A program made the translations under genes and the position numbers. The notes beneath the pieces are model-generated. The model had not been told where the DNA came from. It ran no database searches and saw only the letters and a program-made list of their open reading frames with translations. Source: Fimenecus sp045594885 (GTDB taxonomy: Bacteria; Bacillota; Clostridia; Oscillospirales; Acutalibacteraceae). From it: a stretch of DNA of 64,000 nt. Location of the stretch: assembly GCA_045594885.1 (NCBI GenBank), contig JAZNZJ010000022.1, positions 1 to 64,000 on the forward strand, written 5' to 3'. This document shows, one piece after another, positions 45,401 through 52,189 of this stretch. Numbering within the stretch: the first letter of the stretch is position 1; each line of letters opens with the position of its first letter.

Positions 45401-45535
45401 AATAGGACCGTCAAGGAAACGGAACATCTTTTTACCCTTATTTTTTTCTACAAGCTTTTCGTAATACTTCTCTTCATCCCAGAGCTTCATAACCTGATGC
45501 TCAAGGTCAACGAAGAGATTTTTTTCGTCTGCCAC
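42401..45535 (-). CDS. ileS: Isoleucyl-tRNA synthetase with divergent signature motifs
   Basis: The 1044-residue class-I synthetase is built of Rossmann core, CP1 editing domain, anticodon-binding domain and C-terminal region. The HIGH motif is replaced by HHAW (in NPMGIHHAWGR) and KMSKS by KFSKT (DGSKFSKTGFM, near 43754-43768). The length and motifs point to the longer type-2-like branch of IleRS, which includes mupirocin-tolerant enzymes, but drug response cannot be read from sequence. GTG 45535 follows AAAGGTGG by 8 nt; a GTG at 45547 lies inside that ribosome site. No T-box leader is present in the 100 bp upstream. Confidence 0.92.
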   Translation of the reverse strand: MADEKNLFVDLEHQVMKLWDEEKYYEKLVEKNKGKKMFRFLDGPITANNPMGIHHAWGRSTKDIFIRYKSMRGYDCRRQNGFDSQGLWVEVEVEKQLGFKTKKDIENYGMDKFTRQCVERVKHYSGIITEQSKRLGQWMDWENSYYTNTDLNIQGIWHFLKECDNHGWIQREYKPMPWCPRCGTSLSEHEMTGSYKMMTHNSVFFKLPIEEINSKILVWTTTPWTLSSNVALAVNPDIDYVEVKIKSDDQTLILAKNAIKYLGDDKLEVIRALKGEELVGYHYETCFADIPAQQGFEHKIVAWEDVAADEGTGVVHIAPGCGIEDFELGERLGLPKVMPIDDMGIYLDGFGFMSGKDSHTIADEVFAKLDEQNKLYKVEPHEHSYPVCWRCKSEIVFRLVPAWYIKTNEIKPKLIECANSVKWEPASNGKRMNDWLTNMGDWNISRKRYYGMPLPFYPCDCGHITVVGSKAELREKAVDPALVDALPELHRPWVDEVKIKCPHCGKEVSRISDIGDVWLDAGIVPFSTLGYFTDREAWEKNFPAEWVTEMHEQVRLWFYSMLFMSTVLVGKAPYERVVTNGMVVSEDGSKFSKTGFMIKFDEAAEKIGADTVRYLYASAPNTNDVRFGYNLGDEARRKMLGYWNIYTFFDTYAQLDKPDFTNYKPDFALMTPTDKWLVVRTNEFLKKATASMDDYKAFALVKDFEAFVDDISNWYIRTNRRRFWKTEDEQDKMIAYWTLFNAVKVCTQVMAPIMPFMTEYIWQNLVKTCDSTVAESVHLSDWPTEIAGVEDDGIIEQTKLVRDVIAVAMRLRNEQQIKVRQPLAKLFVCCDNDKADKIKTFEKNILDELNIKSIEYIDDVNVLEDKFLTVNFKVAGAVLKQNVNKMKQTLESLSDDEMSALTAAVIAGGEVTVPGWDEKFDGSIFNVQSKTKKGIVSAEFDTESVVALDVVLTDKLLKEGIVRDIIRQCQVARKDAGYQVEQRIIASITVDDEFIITSLNEKLDYVASELLADKLVINEKIDADYSNEFTVNDKKVTVAVAKGE

Positions 45536-45582
45536 TATATTGTCCACCTTTCAAGTGATAATATCCTAATTTAACAGATAAT

Positions 45583-45610
45583 ATTATACACGAATACAGT
45601 GAAATTTCAA
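45583..45610 (-). promoter_or_regulatory. Promoter of ileS
   Basis: TTGAAA (45605-45610) and TATAAT (45583-45588) are 16 bp apart on the minus strand, between spoIIID and ileS. The leader is only about 40 nt, too short for a T-box. Confidence 0.65.
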
Positions 45611-45643
45611 GGGATTTATTACAAAATTATGCACAATAATATA

Positions 45644-45895
45644 TTATTTTTTACTCATATATTTTTCTTTAGTGGCTAATCCACCACGAATATGCCTTTC
45701 TGCCTTGTTTACCTCAAGAACTTTTCGTACCTGACCATATAACGCAGGGTCAAATTTTTTAAGTCTTTGTGCAACATCCATATGCACCGTGCTTTTACTT
45801 ATTCCAAAAACTTTTGCAGCAGCACGTACTGTTGCCTCATTTTCAACAATGTATTCCCCAAGCATAGAAGCTCTTTCCTCAACTAAATCTTTCAA
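45644..45895 (-). CDS. spoIIID: SpoIIID, mother-cell sporulation transcription factor
   Basis: The 83-residue protein matches SpoIIID closely: RASMLGEYIVE, then the helix-turn-helix TVRAAAKVFGISKSTVHMD, and the C-terminal HIRGGLATKEKYM. In B. subtilis SpoIIID activates and represses many sigma-E genes and enables sigma-K production. The start is TTG 45895 behind GGAGGG. The ribosome site is part of an inverted repeat (45902-45940), and a sigma-E-like promoter candidate lies just upstream. Confidence 0.93.
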   Translation of the reverse strand: MKDLVEERASMLGEYIVENEATVRAAAKVFGISKSTVHMDVAQRLKKFDPALYGQVRKVLEVNKAERHIRGGLATKEKYMSKK

Positions 45896-45901
45896 AGCAA
45901 A

Positions 45902-45940
45902 ACCCTCCTATCAGTCATAAATAAATATGATAAGGAGGGT
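45902..45940 (-). promoter_or_regulatory. Inverted repeat covering the spoIIID ribosome binding site
   Basis: ACCCTCCTATCA (45902-45913) and TGATAAGGAGGGT (45928-45940) are complementary except for one extra A. In minus-strand RNA the 5' arm CCCTCCT can pair with the AGGAGGG used by spoIIID. Confidence 0.6.
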
Positions 45941-45964
45941 ATGATTATTCTATAAAATGTATGA
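45936..45964 (-). promoter_or_regulatory. Candidate sigma-E-type promoter of spoIIID
   Basis: On the minus strand TCATACA (45958-45964) and CATACCCT (45936-45943) are separated by 14 bp, near the sigma-E pattern kmATAtt-N14-CATACAnT. Two positions of the -10 box are off consensus. spoIIID is a known sigma-E target. Confidence 0.35.
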
Positions 45965-46132
45965 TATTTTCAATTATTCAATACAATAAATTCTTATTCT
46001 CCCAAATTTTATACTTTTTTTGTGCATTAGTTTTTATCCATTTTTTTATGATATTAAAATCTCTTAATACATTATTTTTTCACTTGAAAAAATAATTAAA
46101 AGATAAAAATAATCTGTTATTTTTTTTTCAGC
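45965..46132. other. AT-rich intergenic DNA with no supported gene
   Basis: This is part of the 538-bp gap between spoIIID and the phosphatase gene. It is dominated by T and A runs. A 44-codon hydrophobic frame at 45961-46095 lacks a well-placed ribosome site and has low-complexity composition, so it is not called. Confidence 0.5.
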
Positions 46133-46412
46133 ATGCTGTGGCATTCTTTCATAGGAAAAATAGGTAAAAGTAGAGGTTGACCCAATCCTACCTCACATCA
46201 AAGATGCTTCAGAAATAAAAAAGTCAACCTCTATTGACTATAGTTTATCACAAAGTGAAACTACTGTCAATAATGATTCTATACAGAATAAGGTAAAGAA
46301 AACACAAAAAGACGTATTTGGCTATAAGATAAATCAAGATGCAAAAGTAGATGAAGATTTGCTTGAAGATATGTACGTTACTCAAACTTTGACAAGAGAT
46401 ATAATATTATGA
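46133..46412 (+). pseudogene. Possible decayed gene fragment of unknown family
   Basis: A stop-free frame of 80 codons (46170-46412) has no start codon at its 5' end and a normal protein-like composition (for example DASEIKKSTSIDYSLSQ and KTQKDVFGYKINQD). A short frame from ATG 46133 (MLWHSFIGKIGK) ends just where this frame begins and could be joined to it by one frameshift near 46168. An 11-bp inverted repeat, TAGAGGTTGAC and GTCAACCTCTA, spans 46171-46233. No family is recognised. Confidence 0.35.
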
Positions 46413-46418
46413 TAAAAT
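46389..46418 (+). promoter_or_regulatory. Promoter of the low-molecular-weight phosphatase gene
   Basis: A consensus TTGACA (46389-46394) and TAAAAT (46413-46418) are 18 bp apart, and the start codon is 16 bp downstream of the -10 box. The leader is therefore very short. Confidence 0.55.
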
Positions 46419-46433
46419 ACGTTCGGTGATACT

Positions 46434-46898
46434 ATGGTTAAAATTATGTTCGTCTGTCACGGGAATATCTGCCGTTCTACAATGGCAGAATTTGTGATGA
46501 AAGATATTGTTAAAAAGAATAAGTGTGAAAAGGATTTTTTAATATGTTCAAGTGCTACCAGTACGGAGGAAATCGGCAATGACACTCATTGGGGCACAAA
46601 GAAAATTCTTGATGAACTGGGTATTTCATATACTAAACGTCAAGCCGTTCAGTTAAAGAAATCCGACTATGAAAAATTTGATTACATAATCGGAATGGAC
46701 AGCGCAAATATGCGAAATATCAACAGAATTGTCGGTTATGATAAAGACAACAAATTATACAAATTACTAAGTTTTGCACACATTGACCGTGATGTTGCAG
46801 ATCCTTGGTACACAAGGGACTTTGAAACAACCTATGAGGATATTTCGTTAGGTTGTCTAAAACTGTTTGAACAGATAAAAGCTAAGGCTCGGGATTAA
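46434..46898 (+). CDS. Low-molecular-weight protein-tyrosine phosphatase
   Basis: The 154-residue enzyme has the P-loop CHGNICRS (Cys9, Arg15) near the N terminus and the general acid Asp in DPWYTRDF. It may act on protein phosphotyrosine or phosphoarginine; YwlE-type arginine phosphatases share the loop, so the specificity is open. It is a single-gene unit with its own promoter and terminator. Only a weak ribosome site (GGTGAT) precedes ATG 46434. Confidence 0.92.
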   Translation: MVKIMFVCHGNICRSTMAEFVMKDIVKKNKCEKDFLICSSATSTEEIGNDTHWGTKKILDELGISYTKRQAVQLKKSDYEKFDYIIGMDSANMRNINRIVGYDKDNKLYKLLSFAHIDRDVADPWYTRDFETTYEDISLGCLKLFEQIKAKARD

Positions 46899-46912
46899 CC
46901 TGAGCCTTAATT
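46884..46912. terminator. Terminator between the phosphatase and the convergent membrane-protein gene
   Basis: AAGGCTCGGG (46884-46893) pairs with CCTGAGCCTT (46899-46908) with one G-T pair; the loop holds the stop codon. T-rich flanks on both sides are modest. Confidence 0.65.
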
Positions 46913-46914
46913 TA

Positions 46915-48384
46915 TTAATCTGGATATGTAATACCGTAAGTTTCATGAAAATCCTCAATAGTGCGATATGTTTCAAATTTAAAGCCTCTGTTTACAACAT
47001 AACTGATAGCAGTATTGTCGGGTATTAAATCATCATCAAAAAAGCCTTCACAATATATATAATTACCGTAATTGCCATCAATTACAACATAATAATCGGG
47101 GCTTAATTCATAAATTTCATTATCATAATCGTCAAAAGTTTCATAACCCTCAATTTTTATAAAGTTAAGTTTTTCGCCGTCACTTACACTCTCACTGCCA
47201 TAATAAACACCGTTCATATCTGCCGTGACAACATTATTAGAAATATTAAAAACTAACAGAATACTTGTTATGCAAAAAAGAATAATACCGATTTTGCTTA
47301 AAATCTCAATTTTCTTTTCATCTTTAACAAAAAATAAATATGGAACATTTTCTTTTACATAAGGAATAAACCTTAACAATCTTGTAATTACTAATACAAG
47401 TGATATAAGCAAAAAAGCAATTAATACATCACTTGGATTTGATGCTATAAATACACGGTGAGAATAAAGTGTATTCTTTATTACCGTTTCAACTATTAAT
47501 ATGAACAGATGTGGCAAAACAACAGCAGCAAGAATTGAAAGAGTATTAACCAAAGATATTATTGTATTTTTCTTATTTGACTTTTTTCTTCTTTCTGATA
47601 TGGATTTTTCAACTTCGGGACAGCCATTATCAAACAAATAGTTAAGAAATCTTTTTTCAAAGGTTAAAAGTTTTCCTTTTTTCTCATATTTGTAAAAATC
47701 ATGCCACAAGCCTTTTGTAACGTTATTTCGTACATAATTATCTATTTCATAGTGAAGATAACCGTGAGAATGCAAACAGACTTCGTGAAGCAAAACTGCC
47801 TCTTCAACATCAGTTTTATAAAGACTCAAATCCGCCTTTTTATCGGCAATTAAAACATCATTGAAATAATTATCAAGTAGTTTTTTCTGTAATAGTTCAT
47901 TGTCAGCAATATTGTTTATTCCAACAATATTCTTTTCTATGAAATCAACTAAAACTTTAAAATACTTTTCAAGGTCTTCAGGGCTTTCAACCTCATGAAA
48001 ATCTAATGTATAAAATTCTGTCAATTCAAGAGCATTATGTATGTCATACGGTGAAAATGTAATATCTGAAAAAGGAAAAATAAATCGGGCATAAAAGCCA
48101 TATGCAGATAAATTATTTTTATTGCCCTCATACCCTTCCATAAATGAATATCCGTGAGATGACGAATAATCAAAAATGAAATTCACAGAAAACTTATTAT
48201 AAATCACAGTTGAGGTATAATCACCGCTATCATTTAAAGAAACAGGTAAATATGAATAACCTTTATTAATTGCATATGCCTGAACATATTTGTCTAAAGC
48301 ATCGCCGTACGGTACATATTTTTCTGCTACTTTATTATGCAATTTTTCTAATTTACCCTGAAATTGTTCAAGATACTTTTTCAT
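46915..48384 (-). CDS. Unknown membrane protein, 489 aa
   Basis: The family is not recognised. A soluble N-terminal part of about 275 residues, rich in aromatic and acidic residues (SYLPVSLNDSGDY, HGYSFMEGYEGN, HEVCLHSHGYLHYE), is followed by a Lys/Arg-rich stretch. Three transmembrane helices follow at about 280-305, 330-352 and 372-395. A C-terminal domain of about 90 residues (GVYYGSESVSDG, DYYVVIDGNYGNYIY) probably lies on the outside. The HEVCLHSHGYLH cluster could bind metal. It precedes ispE by 11 bp in reverse order of transcription, so it may be a downstream operon member of ispE and the PHP gene. Confidence 0.7.
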   Translation of the reverse strand: MKKYLEQFQGKLEKLHNKVAEKYVPYGDALDKYVQAYAINKGYSYLPVSLNDSGDYTSTVIYNKFSVNFIFDYSSSHGYSFMEGYEGNKNNLSAYGFYARFIFPFSDITFSPYDIHNALELTEFYTLDFHEVESPEDLEKYFKVLVDFIEKNIVGINNIADNELLQKKLLDNYFNDVLIADKKADLSLYKTDVEEAVLLHEVCLHSHGYLHYEIDNYVRNNVTKGLWHDFYKYEKKGKLLTFEKRFLNYLFDNGCPEVEKSISERRKKSNKKNTIISLVNTLSILAAVVLPHLFILIVETVIKNTLYSHRVFIASNPSDVLIAFLLISLVLVITRLLRFIPYVKENVPYLFFVKDEKKIEILSKIGIILFCITSILLVFNISNNVVTADMNGVYYGSESVSDGEKLNFIKIEGYETFDDYDNEIYELSPDYYVVIDGNYGNYIYCEGFFDDDLIPDNTAISYVVNRGFKFETYRTIEDFHETYGITYPD

Positions 48385-48395
48385 TAAATACTCCC

Positions 48396-49262
48396 CTATA
48401 TAATTTCAATAACACCCGAATTTACAGGCTGACACAAATAAACCTCATTATATTTTTTACTGAGTTTTTCAAAGCATTGTTGTGCGTCTTCATAATTTTT
48501 AAATATACCAAATACTGTTGGACCGCTACCGCTCATACAACAAGCATCCGCACCGCATTTACGCATAACTCCCTTAATATGAGGTCTTTTAGGCACTTCA
48601 ACCGCTTGTTCAAAAACATTTCCGCACAAAGCACAAATTTTGTCATAATTTCCGTTTGATATTGCATCAATCATTGATACTCTATCAAGGTGACGTACAC
48701 GTGTAAGAGCATCAAATTCAGCATATGCCTTAGGTGTTGAAACATCTTGCTCGGGTTTTGCCAGAACAATATGACATTGAGGTAAGTCGGTCACAGATGC
48801 AATAACATTGCCCGTACCCAAAGCAACTGCAGTGCCACCTGTAAGACTAAACGGAATATCTGCACCGACCTTATTACCAATCAAAGATAATTCTTTATTA
48901 GTGAGATTCGTGTTATAAATTCTGTTAAGACAGTAAAGCACACCTGCACCATCAGCACTACCACCGGCAACACCTGCAGCCATGGGAATATTTTTTTCTA
49001 TTTCGATTGTAACTCCCCTATCCTCAATATTACAATAATCAAAAAATGCGGTTGCACATTTGTGAGCAATATTTTTCTCGTTGCAAGGTACACCATCTTT
49101 ATCACATTTAATTATAATTTCATTAATGCTGTTTCTCTCAACAATGATATCATCATAAAGCCCAACTGACTGCATAATCATAAATAAACTATGATACCCG
49201 TTTGGCAGTTTTTTTAAAATGTCGAGCATTAAATTAATTTTAGCTGCTGCTTTAACTTTCAT
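48396..49262 (-). CDS. ispE: 4-diphosphocytidyl-2-C-methyl-D-erythritol kinase
   Basis: The 288-residue GHMP kinase phosphorylates CDP-methylerythritol, the step between IspD and IspF. AAAKINLMLDI opens the fold, MAAGVAGGSADGAGVLY is the ATP-binding loop, and MSGSGPTVFG the C-terminal motif. It follows the PHP gene by 2 bp. Together with ispD and ispF it shows that the organism uses the non-mevalonate pathway. Confidence 0.95.
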   Translation of the reverse strand: MKVKAAAKINLMLDILKKLPNGYHSLFMIMQSVGLYDDIIVERNSINEIIIKCDKDGVPCNEKNIAHKCATAFFDYCNIEDRGVTIEIEKNIPMAAGVAGGSADGAGVLYCLNRIYNTNLTNKELSLIGNKVGADIPFSLTGGTAVALGTGNVIASVTDLPQCHIVLAKPEQDVSTPKAYAEFDALTRVRHLDRVSMIDAISNGNYDKICALCGNVFEQAVEVPKRPHIKGVMRKCGADACCMSGSGPTVFGIFKNYEDAQQCFEKLSKKYNEVYLCQPVNSGVIEII

Positions 49263-49264
49263 AA

Positions 49265-50089
49265 TTATTCCTCAATTTCAATTTTCATTTGCATTGGTAT
49301 TCTTTTTTGAAAAAATGTAATACTCTCAAATCCTGCTTCTAATGCAGCATTATAAGCCATATCAATATCTGCTGCCAGATGTTCAGCATAATGTGCATCT
49401 GAGCCGACTGTTACATATTTACCACCCAACTCTTTAAACCTTTTAATTATATCAACCTCGGGCGATAATTTATTAAGCGGCTGTCGAAGTGCGGCAGTAT
49501 TAATTTCAAGTGCCTTTTCTTTATCTGCAAGAATTGTAAGTATTTTATCAATTTGCACTTTAAATTTTTCCAAATCAATTTCAAGATTTGATTGAGAGTA
49601 AAAGTATCTTAAAGGATAAGTTAAGTGAGCAAGAACATCAAAATTACCCCACTCAACCATTATCAATATTTCATTGAAATATTCATTCAAAAGTTTTTCT
49701 GCTTCTTCCATAGTGAGATTTTCCATAAAATAAAAATCCTCACCACCTCTTAAATTATGAACAGAAGCTATTATTTGGTCGTAATCATATCTGCGGATAA
49801 TATCTTCTGCTACATCAACATCAAATGCAGGCTGACCTAATTCAATTCCGTTTAATACAAGAAGTTTACCTCTAAATGCTGAACGAACTTTTGATATTTC
49901 AAAAAATGCCTGAAAAATTCGTTTTTCATATTGACTGTCGCCTCTAAACTGGTCAACTTCACAATGGTCTGTAAAAGCCAATGCACGTAAATCCATAAAT
50001 TCTGCCTTTTCACAGAAAAATGTTGCGGAATGATTACCATCAAAAGAATTATCAGTGTGAACATGTAAATCCACTATATTTTTATACAT
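49265..50089 (-). CDS. PHP-domain phosphatase, HisJ-like
   Basis: The protein of about 274 residues has the PHP metal motifs DLHVHTDNSFDG, FTDHCEVDQF, ASVHNLRGGED, EWGNFDVLAHL and SDAH. It resembles histidinol-phosphatase HisJ, but no histidine genes lie nearby, so it could act on another phosphoester. ATG 50089 is chosen because GGGAG is 9 nt upstream and abuts the ATG at 50098. Confidence 0.85.
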   Translation of the reverse strand: MYKNIVDLHVHTDNSFDGNHSATFFCEKAEFMDLRALAFTDHCEVDQFRGDSQYEKRIFQAFFEISKVRSAFRGKLLVLNGIELGQPAFDVDVAEDIIRRYDYDQIIASVHNLRGGEDFYFMENLTMEEAEKLLNEYFNEILIMVEWGNFDVLAHLTYPLRYFYSQSNLEIDLEKFKVQIDKILTILADKEKALEINTAALRQPLNKLSPEVDIIKRFKELGGKYVTVGSDAHYAEHLAADIDMAYNAALEAGFESITFFQKRIPMQMKIEIEE

Positions 50090-50118
50090 CTTCAACATCT
50101 CCCATAGTTTATGTGTTT

Positions 50119-50148
50119 ATTTTACTATAAATCTAACATAATTTTCAA
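50119..50148 (-). promoter_or_regulatory. Promoter of the PHP-ispE unit
   Basis: TTGAAA (50143-50148) and TAAAAT (50119-50124) are 18 bp apart on the minus strand, about 29 bp before the start codon. Confidence 0.5.
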
Positions 50149-50170
50149 TATTTTTTGAAAATTATTGATA

Positions 50171-50199
50171 TTCACAAGTGAGTTTTTTTATGATAAACT
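50171..50199 (+). promoter_or_regulatory. Promoter of the ACT-DUF711 unit
   Basis: TTCACA (50171-50176) and TAAACT (50194-50199) are 17 bp apart, 29 bp before the ACT-domain start. Confidence 0.45.
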
Positions 50200-50228
50200 A
50201 TTATAAGCAATTTTAGGAGGTAAAAAAT

Positions 50229-50498
50229 ATGAGAGGTATAATCACAGTAGTAGGTAAAGATATGGTTGGTATTCTTGCAAAGGTATCGACTGTTTGTGCA
50301 GAAAATGGTGTAAACGTTATTGAAGTATCCCAGTCAATTTTACAGGATATGTTCTGTATGATTATGCTTGTAGATTTAGAAAAAGCAACTGTCCCATTCA
50401 CAGACTTTTCTGACAAAGTCACAGCAATCGGAAATGAAATGGCTCTTTCGATTCACGTTATGCACGAAGATATTTTTAACTCCATGCACAAAATATAA
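50229..50498 (+). CDS. ACT-domain protein (UPF0237)
   Basis: The 89-residue protein is a single ACT domain (ITVVGKDMVGILAKVSTVCAENGVNVIEVSQ), a small-molecule-binding fold. ATG 50229 follows AGGAGG. It is always found with the DUF711 gene 15 bp downstream, so the two probably form a complex. The ligand, presumably an amino acid, is unknown. Confidence 0.9.
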   Translation: MRGIITVVGKDMVGILAKVSTVCAENGVNVIEVSQSILQDMFCMIMLVDLEKATVPFTDFSDKVTAIGNEMALSIHVMHEDIFNSMHKI

Positions 50499-50513
50499 AT
50501 TGAGGTTATCAAA

Positions 50514-51869
50514 ATGATAAATACACACGATATACTTGAAACTATTAATATGATTCAAGATGAAAATCTTGACATTAGAACAATCACAATGGGCATTTCT
50601 CTACTTGATTGCTGCACAGGTGATGCAAAATCAACCTGCGATAAGATTTATGAGAAAATGACCCGCAAAGCAGAAAACCTTGTTAAAACAGGCGAAGATA
50701 TTGAAAAGGAATATGGTATTCCTATTATCAATAAAAGAATTTCGGTAACACCAATTTCTATGGTTTTGGCATCGGGCAAGGGCGACCCTGTAATGTACGC
50801 AAAGACTCTTGAAAGAGTTGCACAAACCGTGGGTGTAAACTTCATTGGTGGTTACTCTGCTCTTGTGCAAAAAGGATTTGCCGCAGGTGATGAGGCTCTT
50901 ATCCGCAGTATTCCTGAAGCACTTGATGTAACTGACCATATTTGTTCATCAGTAAATATTGGCTCAACAAAAGCCGGCATAAATATGGATGCAGTTAAAA
51001 TGATGGGACAGATTATTAAAGAATCTGCAGAAGTGACCGCAAATAAAGGTTGCATTGGTCCTGCAAAACTCGTTGTATTCTGTAATGCTCCCGAAGATAA
51101 TCCTTTTATGGCAGGTGCATTTCACGGTGTTGGTGAACCCGATTGCGTAATTAACGTTGGTGTATCAGGTCCCGGTGTTGTACGTTCTGCAATATCTAAA
51201 ATTCCTTATGCTAATATTACTGAAGTTGCAGATATGGTAAAACGTACTGCATTTAAAATTACAAGAATGGGACAGTTAGTTGCCTGTGAAGCATCAAAGC
51301 GACTCGACGTACCTTTTGGTATTGTTGACTTATCACTTGCCCCCACACCTGCTATCGGCGACTCAGTTGCATATATTCTCGAAGAAATGGGACTTGAACA
51401 ATGCGGTGCTCACGGCACAACTGCTTGTCTTGCACTTCTCAATGATGCTGTTAAAAAAGGCGGAGTTATGGCATCTTCTCACGTTGGTGGACTTTCAGGT
51501 GCATTTATTCCCGTTTCTGAAGATGCAGGTATGATTGCAGCGGCAACAAGTGGTGCACTCACAATTGAAAAGCTTGAGGCAATGACTTGCGTTTGCTCAG
51601 TTGGTCTTGATATGATTATTGTTCCCGGAGATACAACTGCTGAAGTTCTTTCGGGTATTATTGCCGACGAAGCGGCAATTGGTATGGTCAACTCAAAGAC
51701 AACTGCAGTAAGACTTATCCCCGCTATTGGTAAAAATATTGGCGATACACTTAATTTCGGTGGACTTTTAGGTTATGGTCCTGTAATGAAATTAAATACT
51801 GCCTCCCCCGCTAAATTTATTAACCGTGGCGGTAGAATCCCTGCACCATTACAGAGTTTAAAAAATTAA
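50514..51869 (+). CDS. DUF711/UPF0210 PFL-family protein
   Basis: The 451-residue protein has an alpha/beta core related in fold to pyruvate formate-lyase-type barrels. Family blocks include TMGISLLDC, GKGDPVMYAKTLERVA, FIGGYSALVQKG and APTPAIGDSVAYILEEMG. No glycyl-radical motif is visible, so it is not a PFL enzyme. Its function is unknown; the ACT partner suggests amino-acid-linked control. Confidence 0.9.
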   Translation: MINTHDILETINMIQDENLDIRTITMGISLLDCCTGDAKSTCDKIYEKMTRKAENLVKTGEDIEKEYGIPIINKRISVTPISMVLASGKGDPVMYAKTLERVAQTVGVNFIGGYSALVQKGFAAGDEALIRSIPEALDVTDHICSSVNIGSTKAGINMDAVKMMGQIIKESAEVTANKGCIGPAKLVVFCNAPEDNPFMAGAFHGVGEPDCVINVGVSGPGVVRSAISKIPYANITEVADMVKRTAFKITRMGQLVACEASKRLDVPFGIVDLSLAPTPAIGDSVAYILEEMGLEQCGAHGTTACLALLNDAVKKGGVMASSHVGGLSGAFIPVSEDAGMIAAATSGALTIEKLEAMTCVCSVGLDMIIVPGDTTAEVLSGIIADEAAIGMVNSKTTAVRLIPAIGKNIGDTLNFGGLLGYGPVMKLNTASPAKFINRGGRIPAPLQSLKN

Positions 51870-51886
51870 ATACGTACATAAAAAAA

Positions 51887-51930
51887 TAAGGGTAGTAACC
51901 ACAAAAGTTACTACCCTTATATTTTTTATT
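51887..51930. terminator. Strong bidirectional terminator after the DUF711 gene
   Basis: TAAGGGTAGTAAC (51887-51899) pairs perfectly with GTTACTACCCTTA (51907-51919), a 13-bp stem with a 7-nt loop, followed by TATTTTTTATT. A-rich sequence upstream makes it suitable for the convergent minus-strand unit as well. Confidence 0.92.
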
Positions 51931-52168
51931 ACATTAACCAAAATATTATGGAAACAATCAAAAATGCTGCACAGAGAAATCCAATGGTTACAAGCATTGG
52001 TCTTATCATCATTTTAACAGCACTCCAATATGTTCGCCATATCTCTTTAGGACTTGAGGTTGTTCCATGTTTTGTCCAGTTGTTTCTGTTACTTGAAACA
52101 ACTGACATATCTGCAATTGTTCTGCCGTCATCTACATATGTAATTTTCTCTTTATTCTTTTTAGCCAT
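51929..52168 (-). CDS. Small tail-anchored membrane protein downstream of opp genes
   Basis: The 79-residue protein has a soluble N-terminal part with VDDGRTIADMS and a basic/aromatic middle (WRTYWSAVKMM), then one C-terminal helix (LVTIGFLCAAFLIVSIIF). I recall the DDGRTIADMS phrase from unnamed clostridial proteins, but know no function. It ends the opp unit, 21 bp after oppF. Confidence 0.7.
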   Translation of the reverse strand: MAKKNKEKITYVDDGRTIADMSVVSSNRNNWTKHGTTSSPKEIWRTYWSAVKMMIRPMLVTIGFLCAAFLIVSIIFWLM

Positions 52169-52189
52169 AAGTAGTGACTCCTTAATATT

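Noticed and set aside
45536..45643. Possible T-box leader for ileS
   Set aside because: The promoter-to-start distance is about 40 nt, and no T-box sequence TGGNACCGCG-like element is present.
45961..46095. 44-codon hydrophobic frame in the spoIIID upstream gap
   Set aside because: T-rich low-complexity sequence, no ribosome site at proper distance, overlaps the proposed spoIIID promoter.
50631..50939. 102-codon minus-strand frame
   Set aside because: Antisense to the DUF711 gene, with no ribosome site or family match.
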